From NCBI GenBank assembly GCA_951799445.1, contig OX637289.1, positions 186,001 through 250,000 on the forward strand: 64,000 nt of DNA, read 5' to 3'. The position numbers and the translations under genes were made by a program. This document shows, one piece after another, positions 12,501 through 22,200 of the stretch. Under the pieces are notes generated by a model, which worked only from the letters and a program-made list of their open reading frames with translations, searched no databases and was not told the DNA's origin. The first letter of the stretch is position 1; each line of letters opens with the position of its first letter. This DNA is from Pseudisothecium myosuroides. Taxonomy: Eukaryota > Streptophyta > Bryopsida > Hypnales > Lembophyllaceae.

Positions 12501-13033
12501 ACCGTCCCTTGTTTTCAGCTTATTTGGTCATAATTTTTTTTCGCGGCCACTAATTGCAAAAAAATTATATTCCCACAAAGCTTATTAGTTTTTCTATTTT
12601 TGTAAAAATTTTCAAAAAATCACAACAAAATTTCAGCCAGTAGGTACATGCCCAAAAAAGCATTTCTCCCACAAAAGGACAACGGTCCTTTAGGGGTTAA
12701 ATAAAGATAATAATTTCTTTTGCAATTTAAATGCACCTCCCAAAAAAACTTCATCAATGCTACAAGTGTTTAGTCATTTTAATAATAATAAAAATCATTA
12801 AACTAAATTAATAAAACACTATAAGTTCAAAGAATTAAGTTAAAAATATACTTACCAACATTGGAGCGCCGCAAAACTGGAATAATGTCATGGATGCTTG
12901 CCATGCGCACATGAGTCTTCCCTCTACAATGTTCGGGTACATCAACCATGTACTCATTGCAACATGTGCAATGGTGCCGGATTACTTTCTGCTTAGGGTG
13001 TGCCTTTGGTGTAGGAAAAACGTAGTCATCCAT
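9576..13033 (-). CDS. TET/JBP-like 2-oxoglutarate/Fe(II) dioxygenase with N-terminal zinc-finger-like clusters, 4 coding exons
   Basis: Coding exons on the minus strand are 13033-12856, 11685-11238, 10580-10321 and 9883-9576 (TGA). They sum to 1,194 nt, 397 residues plus stop. All three donors read GTAAG, all acceptors read CAG, and the phases (1, 2, 1) agree across each junction, recreating Asp60, Trp209 and Gly296. Two Cys/His clusters come first: C22-x2-C25-x9-H35-x5-H41 and C71-x2-C74-x9-H84-x3-H88. The C-terminal half (about 190-350) has the order expected of a TET/JBP-type beta-helix: a strand ending in KVKAHCDKND, giving the HxD metal ligands H278 and D280; then FFLWLG; then a strand pair RFYLPELG; then GDVMLIKAGEIHHC, giving the distal His (331 or 332). 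Family members oxidise 5-methylcytosine or thymine using 2-oxoglutarate; the substrate here is inferred only. The Arg that binds 2-oxoglutarate is not obvious after the distal His (R335 is a candidate). Met1 has an open in-frame extension upstream to the acceptor at 13,048, so the start could lie further upstream. The gene is absent from the second copy of the duplication. Confidence 0.82.
10087..10237. repeat. three consecutive short hairpins in intron 3 of the dioxygenase gene
   Basis: Hairpin 1 pairs 10087-10102 with 10114-10129 (16 bp perfect, 11-nt loop). Hairpin 2 pairs 10147-10160 with 10174-10187 (14 bp perfect, 13-nt loop). Hairpin 3 pairs about 10197-10211 with 10223-10237 (imperfect). 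All use the same TAATATCACAC/AGTGTAAAA module, and the loops share ACAGTGTAAA. They could be a decayed cluster of very short inverted-repeat elements or a structured RNA region. Confidence 0.8.
10614..11161 (+). mobile_element. TTAA/CCCCTAAAGG-family element inside intron 2 of the dioxygenase gene
   Basis: The left end reads TTTTA-CCCCTAAAGGACCAAGG and the right end TTTTAGGGG-TTAA. About 548 bp long, it is shorter than relatives (840-940 bp) and fills most of the 657-bp intron 2. Shared family landmarks are the AAAACTGCCAT block near the left end, CATAACTTTCTCATT in the middle, and a right half with TGCCC runs. It encodes nothing. It carries an unusual array of GAAACTGCCC-like units (annotated separately). 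Confidence 0.7.
10692..10807 (+). repeat. short tandem array, 10-12 bp CTGCCCGAAA-like units
   Basis: About eleven consecutive units of the form CTGCCCGAAA or CTGCCCCAAAA lie inside the family element in intron 2. Other family members carry only a single TGCCCGAAAAACAAGA block at the equivalent place, so this member has expanded it. A long open frame across the array on the minus strand (Gly-Gln-Phe-Arg-Ala-Val repeats) results from the repeat period and is not a gene. Confidence 0.85.
11772..12700 (+). mobile_element. TTAA/CCCCTAAAGG-family element inside intron 1 of the dioxygenase gene
   Basis: Full-length 929-bp member. The left end is TTAA-CCCCTAAAAGACCAAG and the right end GGTCCTTTAGGGG-TTAA, so TTAA flanks both tips. 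Conserved internal blocks follow the family order: ACCATATCTATAGCAAAGA, a block near CGTAGGATCTTACACC, CATAACTTTCTCATAAG, GAATCAAAGCTTTC, then a TGCCC-rich right part. No coding capacity. It makes up most of the 1,170-bp intron 1. Confidence 0.8.
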
Positions 13034-13049
13034 ATTTAGGATCCTAAAT

Positions 13050-14294
13050 CCTGCAAATTTCAACATTCAAATATTAAAAAATTTGATTTACCAAAAATTC
13101 AAAAATAATTTTAACATATAAATAATACTATGACATTCCAAAACTTTGACTTTTAAAAATCAATGTAATAATAAGATAAACTTTCAATCGTGGTTTACAA
13201 GCCAATTTCCATCACAAAACATTAAAAAATGTAATGTAAATTACAAAAAATAAAAAAACTAATTGATTTTAATATTCTCTACATCCAAATAAATTTTGAA
13301 ACAATAAAATTTAAAGATTCATATAAAATTAAAATAAAACCTACTTGACATTTTTTCATACTATTTTTGTTTTCATTTATCAAACATTGATCTTAGAACC
13401 ATCTTCATTGTTTAAAAACTACAAGCAATAGTAGTGATGTCTTTGTTGATGTGGATGACACAAAAAAAAAAAATTTGAGATTTTCTTTGGTAGGTAAGGT
13501 AGAACTGCCTATCACCACCTTGATTTGTAATTTGATTATGTTGGGGCCAATTTCAAGAGGGGCATATATTTTTCATAGGTGTGTGCATGTTTTAGGAATC
13601 AAATCCAAGTGGAATTATAATTTTTTTTGATTAAAATTGTAATTTCTATGAATTTTTGAAGTATTCAGCTCTAAAATTACAAAATTGCCAACAAACTAGA
13701 GTCATAAACTTCTCATCAACCACCCATAACCACCAAGTCAAGTACTAAAGATTCACTATTAGTAGAGTGACATATTATCCCTTGCTGTTATAGAAGTTCT
13801 AATTCTGTCAATAGATTTTTTGATTTTGTCATAAAAGAAATGGATTTAGATGTTTTTTGGATGGAGTTGAATTCAAACTAGGGTGGAATTCGGCCCAAAG
13901 TGGGGCTCACAAAATTGGGATGGTCTACAAATGTAATTGAAAAACCGAGGGTAATGAATAGTTCTATCTTATATACTTTCCTATTAGTCAAATAAACCAT
14001 CTAAAATCCAGCTTTAGATCATTAAATTTGGAAAATTTGAATATAGAAAAATCCAAAATCTAATATTGTGACATGTAAACAAAAATAATTTTTAGATAGA
14101 AAATAATTTTTTTATTAATTTAAAGAAAATAGGGTAGTGGTTACCAATTACCATAAAGCTAAACATCTCCAATAAAAACTTGAAATTCTTATCAATACTC
14201 ATTTAAAAGTTATACCAGAAAAAAACAAAGTTGATTTAAAAGTAATTGGGTTTTTAAACAAACTTTCTTGCAATCACATTTTGGAGATATTTGT
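13050..14294. other. AT-rich sequence upstream of the first coding exon, no gene seen
   Basis: If the leader exon at 15,888 is right, this is part of the first, leader intron. No family element or coding signal is recognised between 13,050 and 14,294. Confidence 0.5.
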
Positions 14295-15235
14295 TTAACC
14301 CTTTAAGGACCGAGGCCTTTTTTCTACCAAAAAACATTGAAAACTGCCATTTCTATAGCAAGGAGTAAAAAAATTTGAAAAATGTTTTTTTTGCATATTT
14401 TACTGTAAGATCTTACACCTAATTAGTATGAGAATGTGTAGAAAAAATTTCAGAATTTTTAACCGCTGAGATTGCAAGATATCTACATTTAAAGTGAAAA
14501 AAACAATTATTTCAGCATATTCCGGGAATAGATTTTTTTACTTTAAACATTTTTAACTCCAAATTTTTGCACTACAGAGTTTTGAGCTTTAAATCTTTAT
14601 AGTGGAAAATTGAGTTGAAAGTCTACGGAAAAAAATAATATTCAAAAAAACTTAATTATCATTCCTAAAAAATTTATTAAGTAGAAGTAGGTACAAGATA
14701 CAAGGAAAATCTAAAATATTCATATATTCTTGATGGAATTAAAATACACTAATCCCAATGGTCAGATTTTTCTAGCAAGTAAACTAAACCATAAGAAATT
14801 TTCTTTTTGAAAAATTGCAAAAAGAGCATTCATAAATGAATTCTACAAGTTATTTTTTTCAAGAAGATGCTCTAACTGCCCCAAAAACAAGAATGTCCAT
14901 AACTTTCTCATAACAAATCCAAATGAAATGAATCAAAGCTTTCCAAATAGACATAAATATAATCTACGAAAAAAATATATTAAACAAAAAATAACAAATC
15001 TTTGTTAAATTTTTTTTGGTGCCCAAATTGCCCAGTTACAAAAAAAAATAACATATTTGGCCATAACTTTTGACTACTATTTTTAAATGTGCTAAAATTT
15101 AGTGCATATGAAAGATACTCCTTGTGCCCACCTTTTATTAAGATTTTAGCTTAAAATATAGAAATCTCTAGTTACACATACCTGGCCAAAATTTCTATAC
15201 AACCAAAAAATGCATGCCGGTCTTTTAGGGGTTAA
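14295..15235 (+). mobile_element. TTAA/CCCTTTAAGG-family element upstream of the dioxygenase gene
   Basis: 941 bp, with TTAA-CCCTTTAAGGACCGAGG at the left and GGTCTTTTAGGGG-TTAA at the right. It has the full set of family internal blocks (AACTGCCATTTCTATAGCAA, CGTAAGATCTTACACC-like, CATAACTTTCTCATAAC, then GCCCAAATTGCCCAG). Its right third (from about 14,970) is also the start of duplicated block C, so the copy-1/copy-2 homology boundary lies inside this element. Confidence 0.78.
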
Positions 15236-15887
15236 ATATTAATTTGATAATTAGTTCTTTAAATTTCAAAACTCATACCCTAAAAATTAACCTATCATTT
15301 TAAAATTAAAATGTTAAATTATTCAATTAACTTTCTTTTTTAATAATCATTGGAAGAAGCCATGAACCCAAAAGCGCAAATTAACCACGTGGCATCCAAT
15401 AGAGGTTTAATAAATAAACACCCTACCTTTATCCAGTAGAAAACGGCTTTAACATCCAACCCTGGTTTAATAAATTAAAGTCAGGGCCTTTATTTAAAGC
15501 CAATGCGGAGGCATTCTCCAACAATTCTTTTAAAATTATAAAGTCTTTTACATTTACTTCAAATTGTCAAGCTTTTAAAGTTTTAAATATATAGTTTGGA
15601 ATACAACAACTAGCCTAAACCAAATTTGCATAATTGAGGTCAAGTCTTCTAAACAACAAGCAATATTTTGGATTTAGAAATTAAAAAAACTATTTACTAA
15701 GGTTAACTCACCAAATACAAACAATCACAAATAATTACAAAGAAATCGAATGTGATGCTAAATCACTAAGATAGTACAACCTTTTTGGGAAGCACAAAAA
15801 AGTGTAAATATACACTGTTGTTACCAAATCACAAATACATAATTGATGAAATCAAATAAAAAAGCATTTCAAATATGAACAACTTAC

Positions 15888-15952
15888 CTAATTCCAATGT
15901 TGTATAAATTCAACACATAGGATGATGAAGTTTACACCTCCAAACACTTCAC
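15888..15952 (-). other. candidate non-coding 5' leader exon of the dioxygenase gene
   Basis: On the minus strand a 65-nt segment lies between a good acceptor (GGTGCAG) and a good donor (TTAG/GTAAGTTG). Every frame through it contains a stop, so it would be untranslated. It is the nearest well-formed exon upstream of the first coding exon, whose acceptor (TTTGCAG) lies at about 13,048. The link to the gene is inferred from position and strand only. The same exon is conserved in block C of copy 2, where the dioxygenase is missing. Confidence 0.4.
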
Positions 15953-17115
15953 CTGCACCAAAGTAAGAAGATTTTATCAATATTACAATAACTTTGAAGT
16001 TAAAATCATAAACTTGAATGGACTACAAAGGACCATCAATACAATCAAAGTCATCTTTAAAATTACATTGAAATTGCAATTTAATAAAAATGAATAATAA
16101 CTTTTATATTTTCAATTTTACTCTTAACTTTAATTTGGTACTTTTTATGACTCATGTCATAACTTCCAAATTGCTAATACATTGTTAAATGCCATATTTT
16201 TTCCTCTTTTTATGTAAACACAAATTTTTTTAGAATTTTTTTTTGTAACCATCATCCAAGATTGTGAGGAATTCATTCACTATTCACAAAATTCAATTAA
16301 AAAATGTACTCAATATCATACAACAAACAAACACTCAAGGTATTGGAATATTATGTCATCCACAATCCTTAGTACAAATATTGAAATTTTTTGTATAAAC
16401 AGTATCAAGAATATACAAATAGTTTACATTTCATGATGTAGGCATGTGTGAGATGTCACTTCCATCTACCTTTTGAGAAGTTTGGCCTGTCTAAATTCAA
16501 TTTCAGCTCTCAAATGGGTGCATTGAGAACCTCTTACCTTAAGACTAAATGCAAAGCTGGCTAACAAAACTCAATGAAGTACTTTAATTTGGTGGCCACT
16601 AACCACGGTCATGGCCTTTTTGAACTAAGAATAATACAATGAATAGCAAGCGGAATCTTCACACCAAGTCGTTCACAATCGTCTCCAAATTCACCGCAAC
16701 TTATTGTTGTCCTGCACCACAATAGTCTTGCCAACTTAAAATGACAAAATTTCATCAAGACAACTTGTTGCATCAACAATGTTTAATGAACACAACAAGC
16801 TTCAAAACTTGACTTCAACAGAAACACAAAGTATCATGTATGACTGGCAATATCTTCTAATCCCATACACTGAAAGAAAGCTGCAATAGATATTGCAACT
16901 CATGAAAAGCAAGAAACCTAAACCACAACATCTCACATGAACAACCCCAATATCTAAGCTTACCCTCCCCAATTGAGTAAATCTCCAAGCATCGTAACGT
17001 ATGATTGCAGATTGGATGCAACACAAATTAATGATACCAGCAACACATAGAAGAAAACATTGCATCAGAGCAATACCAAGGCCTAAGATTCTCACCTCAA
17101 GACAGAAATGCGCAG

Positions 17116-17292
17116 CTAAACAAGGGCTAACATTCTTTGGGTTAATTCTTCATTCCATTCGACAGCCTCATATTTGTGCAAGTTCGAACCTGCACCAAAG
17201 ATGTTCAGCAAGACGCGTTCAACCACTTTGACAACCAACTTAAACTTTTCTTCCAAAGGACTTGCATCAAACAGTATTGCACCTCTCTGCAT
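17116..17292 (-). CDS. 58-codon open frame, possible conserved coding exon (copy 1)
   Basis: The minus-strand frame starts ATGCAGAGAGGT and ends TAG. The product contains LFDASPLEEKFKLVVKVVER and AVEWNEELTQRMLAL, which are amphipathic and protein-like. Between this and the copy-2 version I count five synonymous changes against two replacements (Q2R near the start and V58I at the last codon), a pattern unlike neutral drift. An acceptor (TGCATGCAG) sits just upstream and a donor (GAG/GTGAGAA) just after the stop. I do not recognise a family. Confidence 0.4.
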   Translation of the reverse strand: MQRGAILFDASPLEEKFKLVVKVVERVLLNIFGAGSNLHKYEAVEWNEELTQRMLALV

Positions 17293-17419
17293 GCATCAGT
17301 ATCTAAAAGCAAGCGGCACAAAAGAGGCCTATCTCAATCCTATTCTAAAATTCTAAAATTTAAATTCTTTGGAATTTTTTGAATGAGTTGCAGTCAATAC
17401 CGTTTGGCTTTCTTGGGAT

Positions 17420-18060
17420 AGGCCTCAACTCTCCATTGCCGAAAGAATAGACAAATTTTAGGAATCTCCTTAGCATCAAGAAATCAAGCAATCAAAGAAC
17501 CGCATGCAATCAGTTGCCCACTCCCGGATCCCATTACCCGTCTCACCCCCTACACAGACCACAAACCACGGAACACAATCACAATCCAAAGAACGACTAC
17601 TCACCAAACTCCACATCCCCCAATTTCACAAAAAATCAATAAAAAAGCCCGCCATCCATCGAGGCGCACAAATCGCACGATCTCACATAGAAATCGTAAT
17701 TCTCCCTCCCTCCTCCGCCATACCGCAACCCTCACTACTCCCAATTCGACAACAGCAAACAACACATGAGAGAATGGATTGGAAATTTTCATTTTCACCA
17801 ATTTGAACCAAAACATAAGTGAATCATACAGGGGAAAACGCTTTGAGAGTGAAGAGAAGGATCATAACCTGGCTCCAGAGGGCAATCCTAATATTTGCGG
17901 TTGAAGGTCATGGAAATGAATCGGAGACAGAGAACAGCAGGTGCAATCCTCCGCCAATTGTCAATATGCTCTGCAATAGGTGTCCACAAACCTGTCAAAC
18001 ACTACCACTACCACTATTAGCTAATCCATCCCCGCAGATAAGTACGATTAGCTAAATATT
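17420..18060 (-). promoter_or_regulatory. possible 5' leader/promoter region of the minus-strand transcript
   Basis: This stretch is richer in G+C than block C. Read on the minus strand it resembles a plant leader: purine-rich GGCGGAGGAGGGAGGGAG (about 17,700) and then a good donor (GTTTG/GTGAGTAG) at about 17,605. It lies upstream of block C and the dioxygenase gene on the same strand. Open frames here on both strands show no family features. The assignment is inference. Confidence 0.25.
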
Positions 18061-18989
18061 CAGTCCTATTTGACAAGTAACTTATTGCATTATTTGTGAG
18101 AGTAAAAATTTTCTTATTGATTAGCAGTATGAGGTATAAATGAACGATTCCCATAAATAACAGTAAGTCTGACTCTGCTGATATCTCTATCCAGCACACA
18201 TTCCAGAAAACTATCAAAAACGGAAGCTCCATGCCCGGTCGACCGCACTTGTCAATAATTCTACGGGTTAGTACTAGCAGGCATTAGAAACTCCCATAAC
18301 ATGACGCTCTCTACATGCGAAGTTCTATTCATGTAATCTATCTCACCTGAGGAACTACAATCTCCATTTTCCTACACAGATATCAGATGTAAATAGCCTT
18401 AACATTGCGGTGAACCCACTATCACTCAGTTCTCCCGGGGAACCTTTCTAAAACCTCTGGATCACAACAACACTGGGATAGAGAAGGAAGGTGAGAAAGA
18501 AGAAGATAATCAACATTAAGGCAACGGCACAAGTCGGATGCAAATTGGGCCGGACCAAACGAGAGAGCTTCACTCGACAACAGGTTGATACGAAGAGAAG
18601 GACTATAGGAGGACTATAACCTCCTCCCTATCGAACATCATCCTCCTCGCATCATCAACCTACAGGAGAAGGAATTGGAGGCCACGGTTGACAAAATTGT
18701 GAACTAAAAAAAACTGTTCTCATCAAGCACTTGCCACTCTTGATTTGACTCTACATTTCCCCAGAAACATTAAGGCCAAAGAAATAAAAAACCCAACGAA
18801 TGTAGACTGTTCTAGGTAGCCCAAAATGAGATACATTGAAGCTGCGCACTCCTCTATACAGTTTGCATTATCACTTCCTCAAACACTTTAGAGCCAAAGG
18901 ATATACAAGAAAGACCACAAAGCTTGCCTGGTGATCAGAGAGTCTCAGCTGCTTAGCAATAAACAGCAATTGCCCCCCATAAACTTCTT

Positions 18990-19870
18990 CATTCACCTTT
19001 GCTGGGAACAAGTACTACTCCAGAAAGACATGAATCAGTGTTCTTCTCTTGCAGGCCCAACGCTTCTTTCAAGGTCCGAAGACCCTGAACACGCAGTCAT
19101 CAGCATTGAATAACTTATGGCTATGCTGATTGCCACGGACCACAATATATCACGAGTTTCCAATTCCAAGTTGAAAAAATTTCCTCAAGCGAAAATCCTA
19201 AACCCTAATTCGCGAAACGGCTCATTTCTTCTTGCTCAGTCTGTGAAACTCCCATATCTGCTCCTGAGCCAAGAAAACCCAGGATGAGTTAGAGGACCTG
19301 CTATTTGAATTGCACTGCACTGCACTAAGTGCGCACCAAATTATCATAAATCAGCAAATTAATTACTCACGCTCTGCAAGCTCTGAAGGAACAAGCGCTA
19401 CTCTACTCTCCTGCAAAAGGTCAATACAACGTTTCTCCTGCAAAAGCTGGCATCTCACCTCTTCCAACACACTCCGACGAGCTCAAATTAAAATGACTCC
19501 AAACCAACTGCCAGGGCAAAGGAACAAGTCAGAATCCCACTACAAATCCTGCACAAGCGGGCATTGCAGTGCTACTTCCCACATTCAGTCATCCTAACAC
19601 AACAGTTCAAAAAATCGTTCTCCTTGAGCCCTCAATTCACCACAACAGCCATACGTGCACCCGCAACAGACTGCTGCATGCAGCACCCTTGCTTTGCAGA
19701 AGCTCGCGAGCTTGGGATCAAGGAGTCGCGAACCTATCTCGCCATGTTCATTCCTGCTCGACTCTTGCTCAAGTCTCCCTCCTTTGCAGAAACGGTAGTT
19801 TTTCAGCGAGGAGAAGCACTACTGCGAGTAGCATTTTATGCAGCATGGAGTATTCACCTTGCAAGTTAAA
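18990..19870. repeat. internal repeat module, instance 1 (P1+Q1)
   Basis: P1 (about 18,990-19,430) contains GGGAACAAGTACTACTCC, CTTCTTTCAAGG and GAAACGGCTCATTTCTTC. Q1 (about 19,478-19,870) contains GCGGGCATTGCAGTGC and AGCTCGCGAGCTTGGG. Both recur elsewhere in this stretch at roughly 85-90% identity. The ATG-started frames here are not conserved as protein between instances. Confidence 0.75.
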
Positions 19871-20359
19871 GAGGGTACCCCTCTTGCCAATTTGTGTTAC
19901 TATTATCTGCAACCAATACCATGTCAGATATCATATTATCCTACGTCAACGGATCTGTTTCATTACGCAACTAAAACATAGATTCATGAGGTTACCGGAA
20001 ACACTGTTCAAATACCAAAGAATTAAGGTTCCCAAGTGGTGAAATTAGGTTAAACCAACACTTCGACTAGGCAACCTCGCAACTTCAAGAAATTAATCCG
20101 GAATAAATTCAACTAACCATAACATGATCGTCGTAACTACACTGCACCACATTAGTCTTCACGCCCTGCAAAACCACCCAAGTCCATCAGCAGAGCAAGA
20201 AATCTGCAATAGCAGCAGCAGCAAACTCTCCTCAGTTCCTGAACACTCTGGCTAATGACGAGCATTTACTCTTTCCAGCAGTTTTATCAAGAGTGAAGGG
20301 TCAACCGTTCCACTGCTGCCACTGACCTTTGTTGCAGCTCACACCACATCTACACTACA

Positions 20360-20570
20360 CACTTTGAGCAGTTCTTTCTAGCTTTGCCCGGGAATAAGTA
20401 CTGAGTCGGAAAGTCGTGAATCAGTGTGAATTTCTTCCAGGCCCAAGCTTCTTTCAAGGTTCGAAGACAGGGAACCACGCACTCATCAGCAATGAATAAC
20501 TTAGAGATATGCTGATTGCCAAGGCCCCAACGAATCACGAGTTCCCAACTCCAGGTTCAATCTATGGCAC
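20360..20570. repeat. internal repeat module P, instance 2 (partial)
   Basis: About 210 bp matching P1 and P3, from GAGCAGTTCTTTCTAGC through CTTCTTTCAAGGTTCG to GAGTTCCCAACTCCAGG. Confidence 0.75.
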
Positions 20571-21439
20571 GCTTAAGCTTTTCATCCCTCTCTTCAGTTG
20601 ACATTGAGTCGATTAAGCCAGGTCCAATCTTGGCCTTCATTTGCCGAAAGAGTTCAAAATGAATTCCCACTAGATCCACCACTTTTCTGCATCATGGTAA
20701 CGCAAATGACTACAAAAGCCAAGACCAAAAACCTGACGTATAGCTCACAGATGTCATCAAATTTCCTCAACAATTTTGGAGGAATTATTCACGACCAGAA
20801 ATACCCACACCTTAGAGAGACTGGCGGGACAAGCATAGAAAGAATCGAAAGGAACGGTCTACAATGATCTGAAAGTAAGTAGTATGCCTAAAAAAGGCAA
20901 TAAGAATAAAATATCACAAACTTAAGACGATCAATTAGCAGTATGATAAATTAGATGGTTAACAGAATCGTACTGTGACAGGAGCGTGACCAAGTTCACT
21001 TGCTTAGCACGATTAGCAACCTCGGCAATCACGCCATTCAAGAGAATCCGCAGTTCCTCGGGTACTTCTCGATCGGGAGTAATGGAGGTATACCAGAGAC
21101 TAGTAATATACTCTTCGTAAGCTGATCCACTGCTTCCTCTACAACAGGTGAATCAATGATGCGACGCCATCTGCCAGTGACAACGCTATTAGTTAGAAAT
21201 TTACATGCAGTAGCAAAACCAGCACCTCAGATCACAGTCATCACATAGACATTAGTACTCTGAAATTCCTTCGGTACAGTGAACCCGAGTAATTCTAAAA
21301 TCCCGCACTAATTGAGATAACGTGCGATGTCGGAGTGCTTGGAATCTGGCAACCTAACAATCACACGCTTGGCTATACTATTTATATAAATCCACACTCA
21401 AAAAAGATTTCAATTTCAGTTCGATAGCTTCGGGAATGA

Positions 21440-22200
21440 AAAACAAGGTGACAACATTCAATCTATTTCCTGAAGCAAAAATCGTAAACGCTAGTTCGTG
21501 AAACGGCTCATTTCTTCTTGCTCGTATTGGGTGAATATGACAGGAATCAACATATCCTAAACCGATTAGGCCATTTCCAGCACACCCTAAACCAAATGTG
21601 AAGCAAGAAAAGGTGATCGCAAAGTCGCTTTCGACTCTGCGAAACAAACTAGGGTTCTCAATCGGTTCGGTACATCTTACCGGCCCTAAATCTAGGCTGC
21701 TGGCACCGAACTCTGCTGCAGCTACCGGCCCCAAATCCAGACTGCTGCAGCTCACAGCACATCTAGAGTACACAACATTTCTCCGGCAACAGCTGGCATC
21801 TCACCTCCGTCCTGCAATTTCCACCACAATCCCACGAGCTCAAAGTTAAAACGGCTCCAAACCAACTGCCAGAGCAGAGAAACAAGTCAGAATCCCACTA
21901 CAAATCCTGCACAAGCGGGCATTGCAGTGCTACTTCCCACATTCAGTCATCCTAACACAACAGTTCGAGAAATCGCCCTCCTTGAGCCCTCAATTCACCA
22001 CAACAGCCATACGTGCACCCGCAACAGACTGCAGCATGCAGCACCCTTGCTCTGCAAAAGCTCGCGAGCTTGGGATCAACGAGTCCCCAACCTCTCACCG
22101 TGTCCATTCCTGCTCCACGCTTGCTCTGGTCTCCCCCCTCTGCAAAAGCGGTAGTTCCTCTCCTCTCGAGTGCCCAATACCCTTGACGCTGGTCGTCTAA
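21440..22200. repeat. internal repeat module, instance 2 (R2+Q2)
   Basis: R2 (about 21,440-21,837) contains GAAACGGCTCATTTCTTC, TCTCAATCGGTTCGGTAC and ATCTCACCTCCGTCCTGC. Q2 (about 21,838-22,200) is the closest match to Q1 and Q3. The palindrome AGCTCGCGAGCTT occurs in all three Q copies. Confidence 0.78.

Larger units (their letters stand above)
14970..17419 (+). repeat. duplicated block C, copy 1
   Basis: Matches 42,536-45,577 in direct orientation with a few percent or less substitution. Copy 1 lacks two extra segments found in copy 2: a 317-bp tandem duplication and a 276-bp segment between direct repeats. It includes the candidate leader exon (15,888-15,952) and a 58-codon minus-strand frame. 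The right edge is at CTTTCTTGGGAT. Confidence 0.93.

Noticed and set aside
17175..17200. AGTTCGAACCTGC, resembling a tRNA T-arm
   Set aside because: No acceptor stem, D-arm or anticodon arm can be placed around it.
19564..20042. Open frames up to 157 codons in module Q
   Set aside because: The frames are not kept between the three Q copies, which carry shifts and stops, and show no protein family features.
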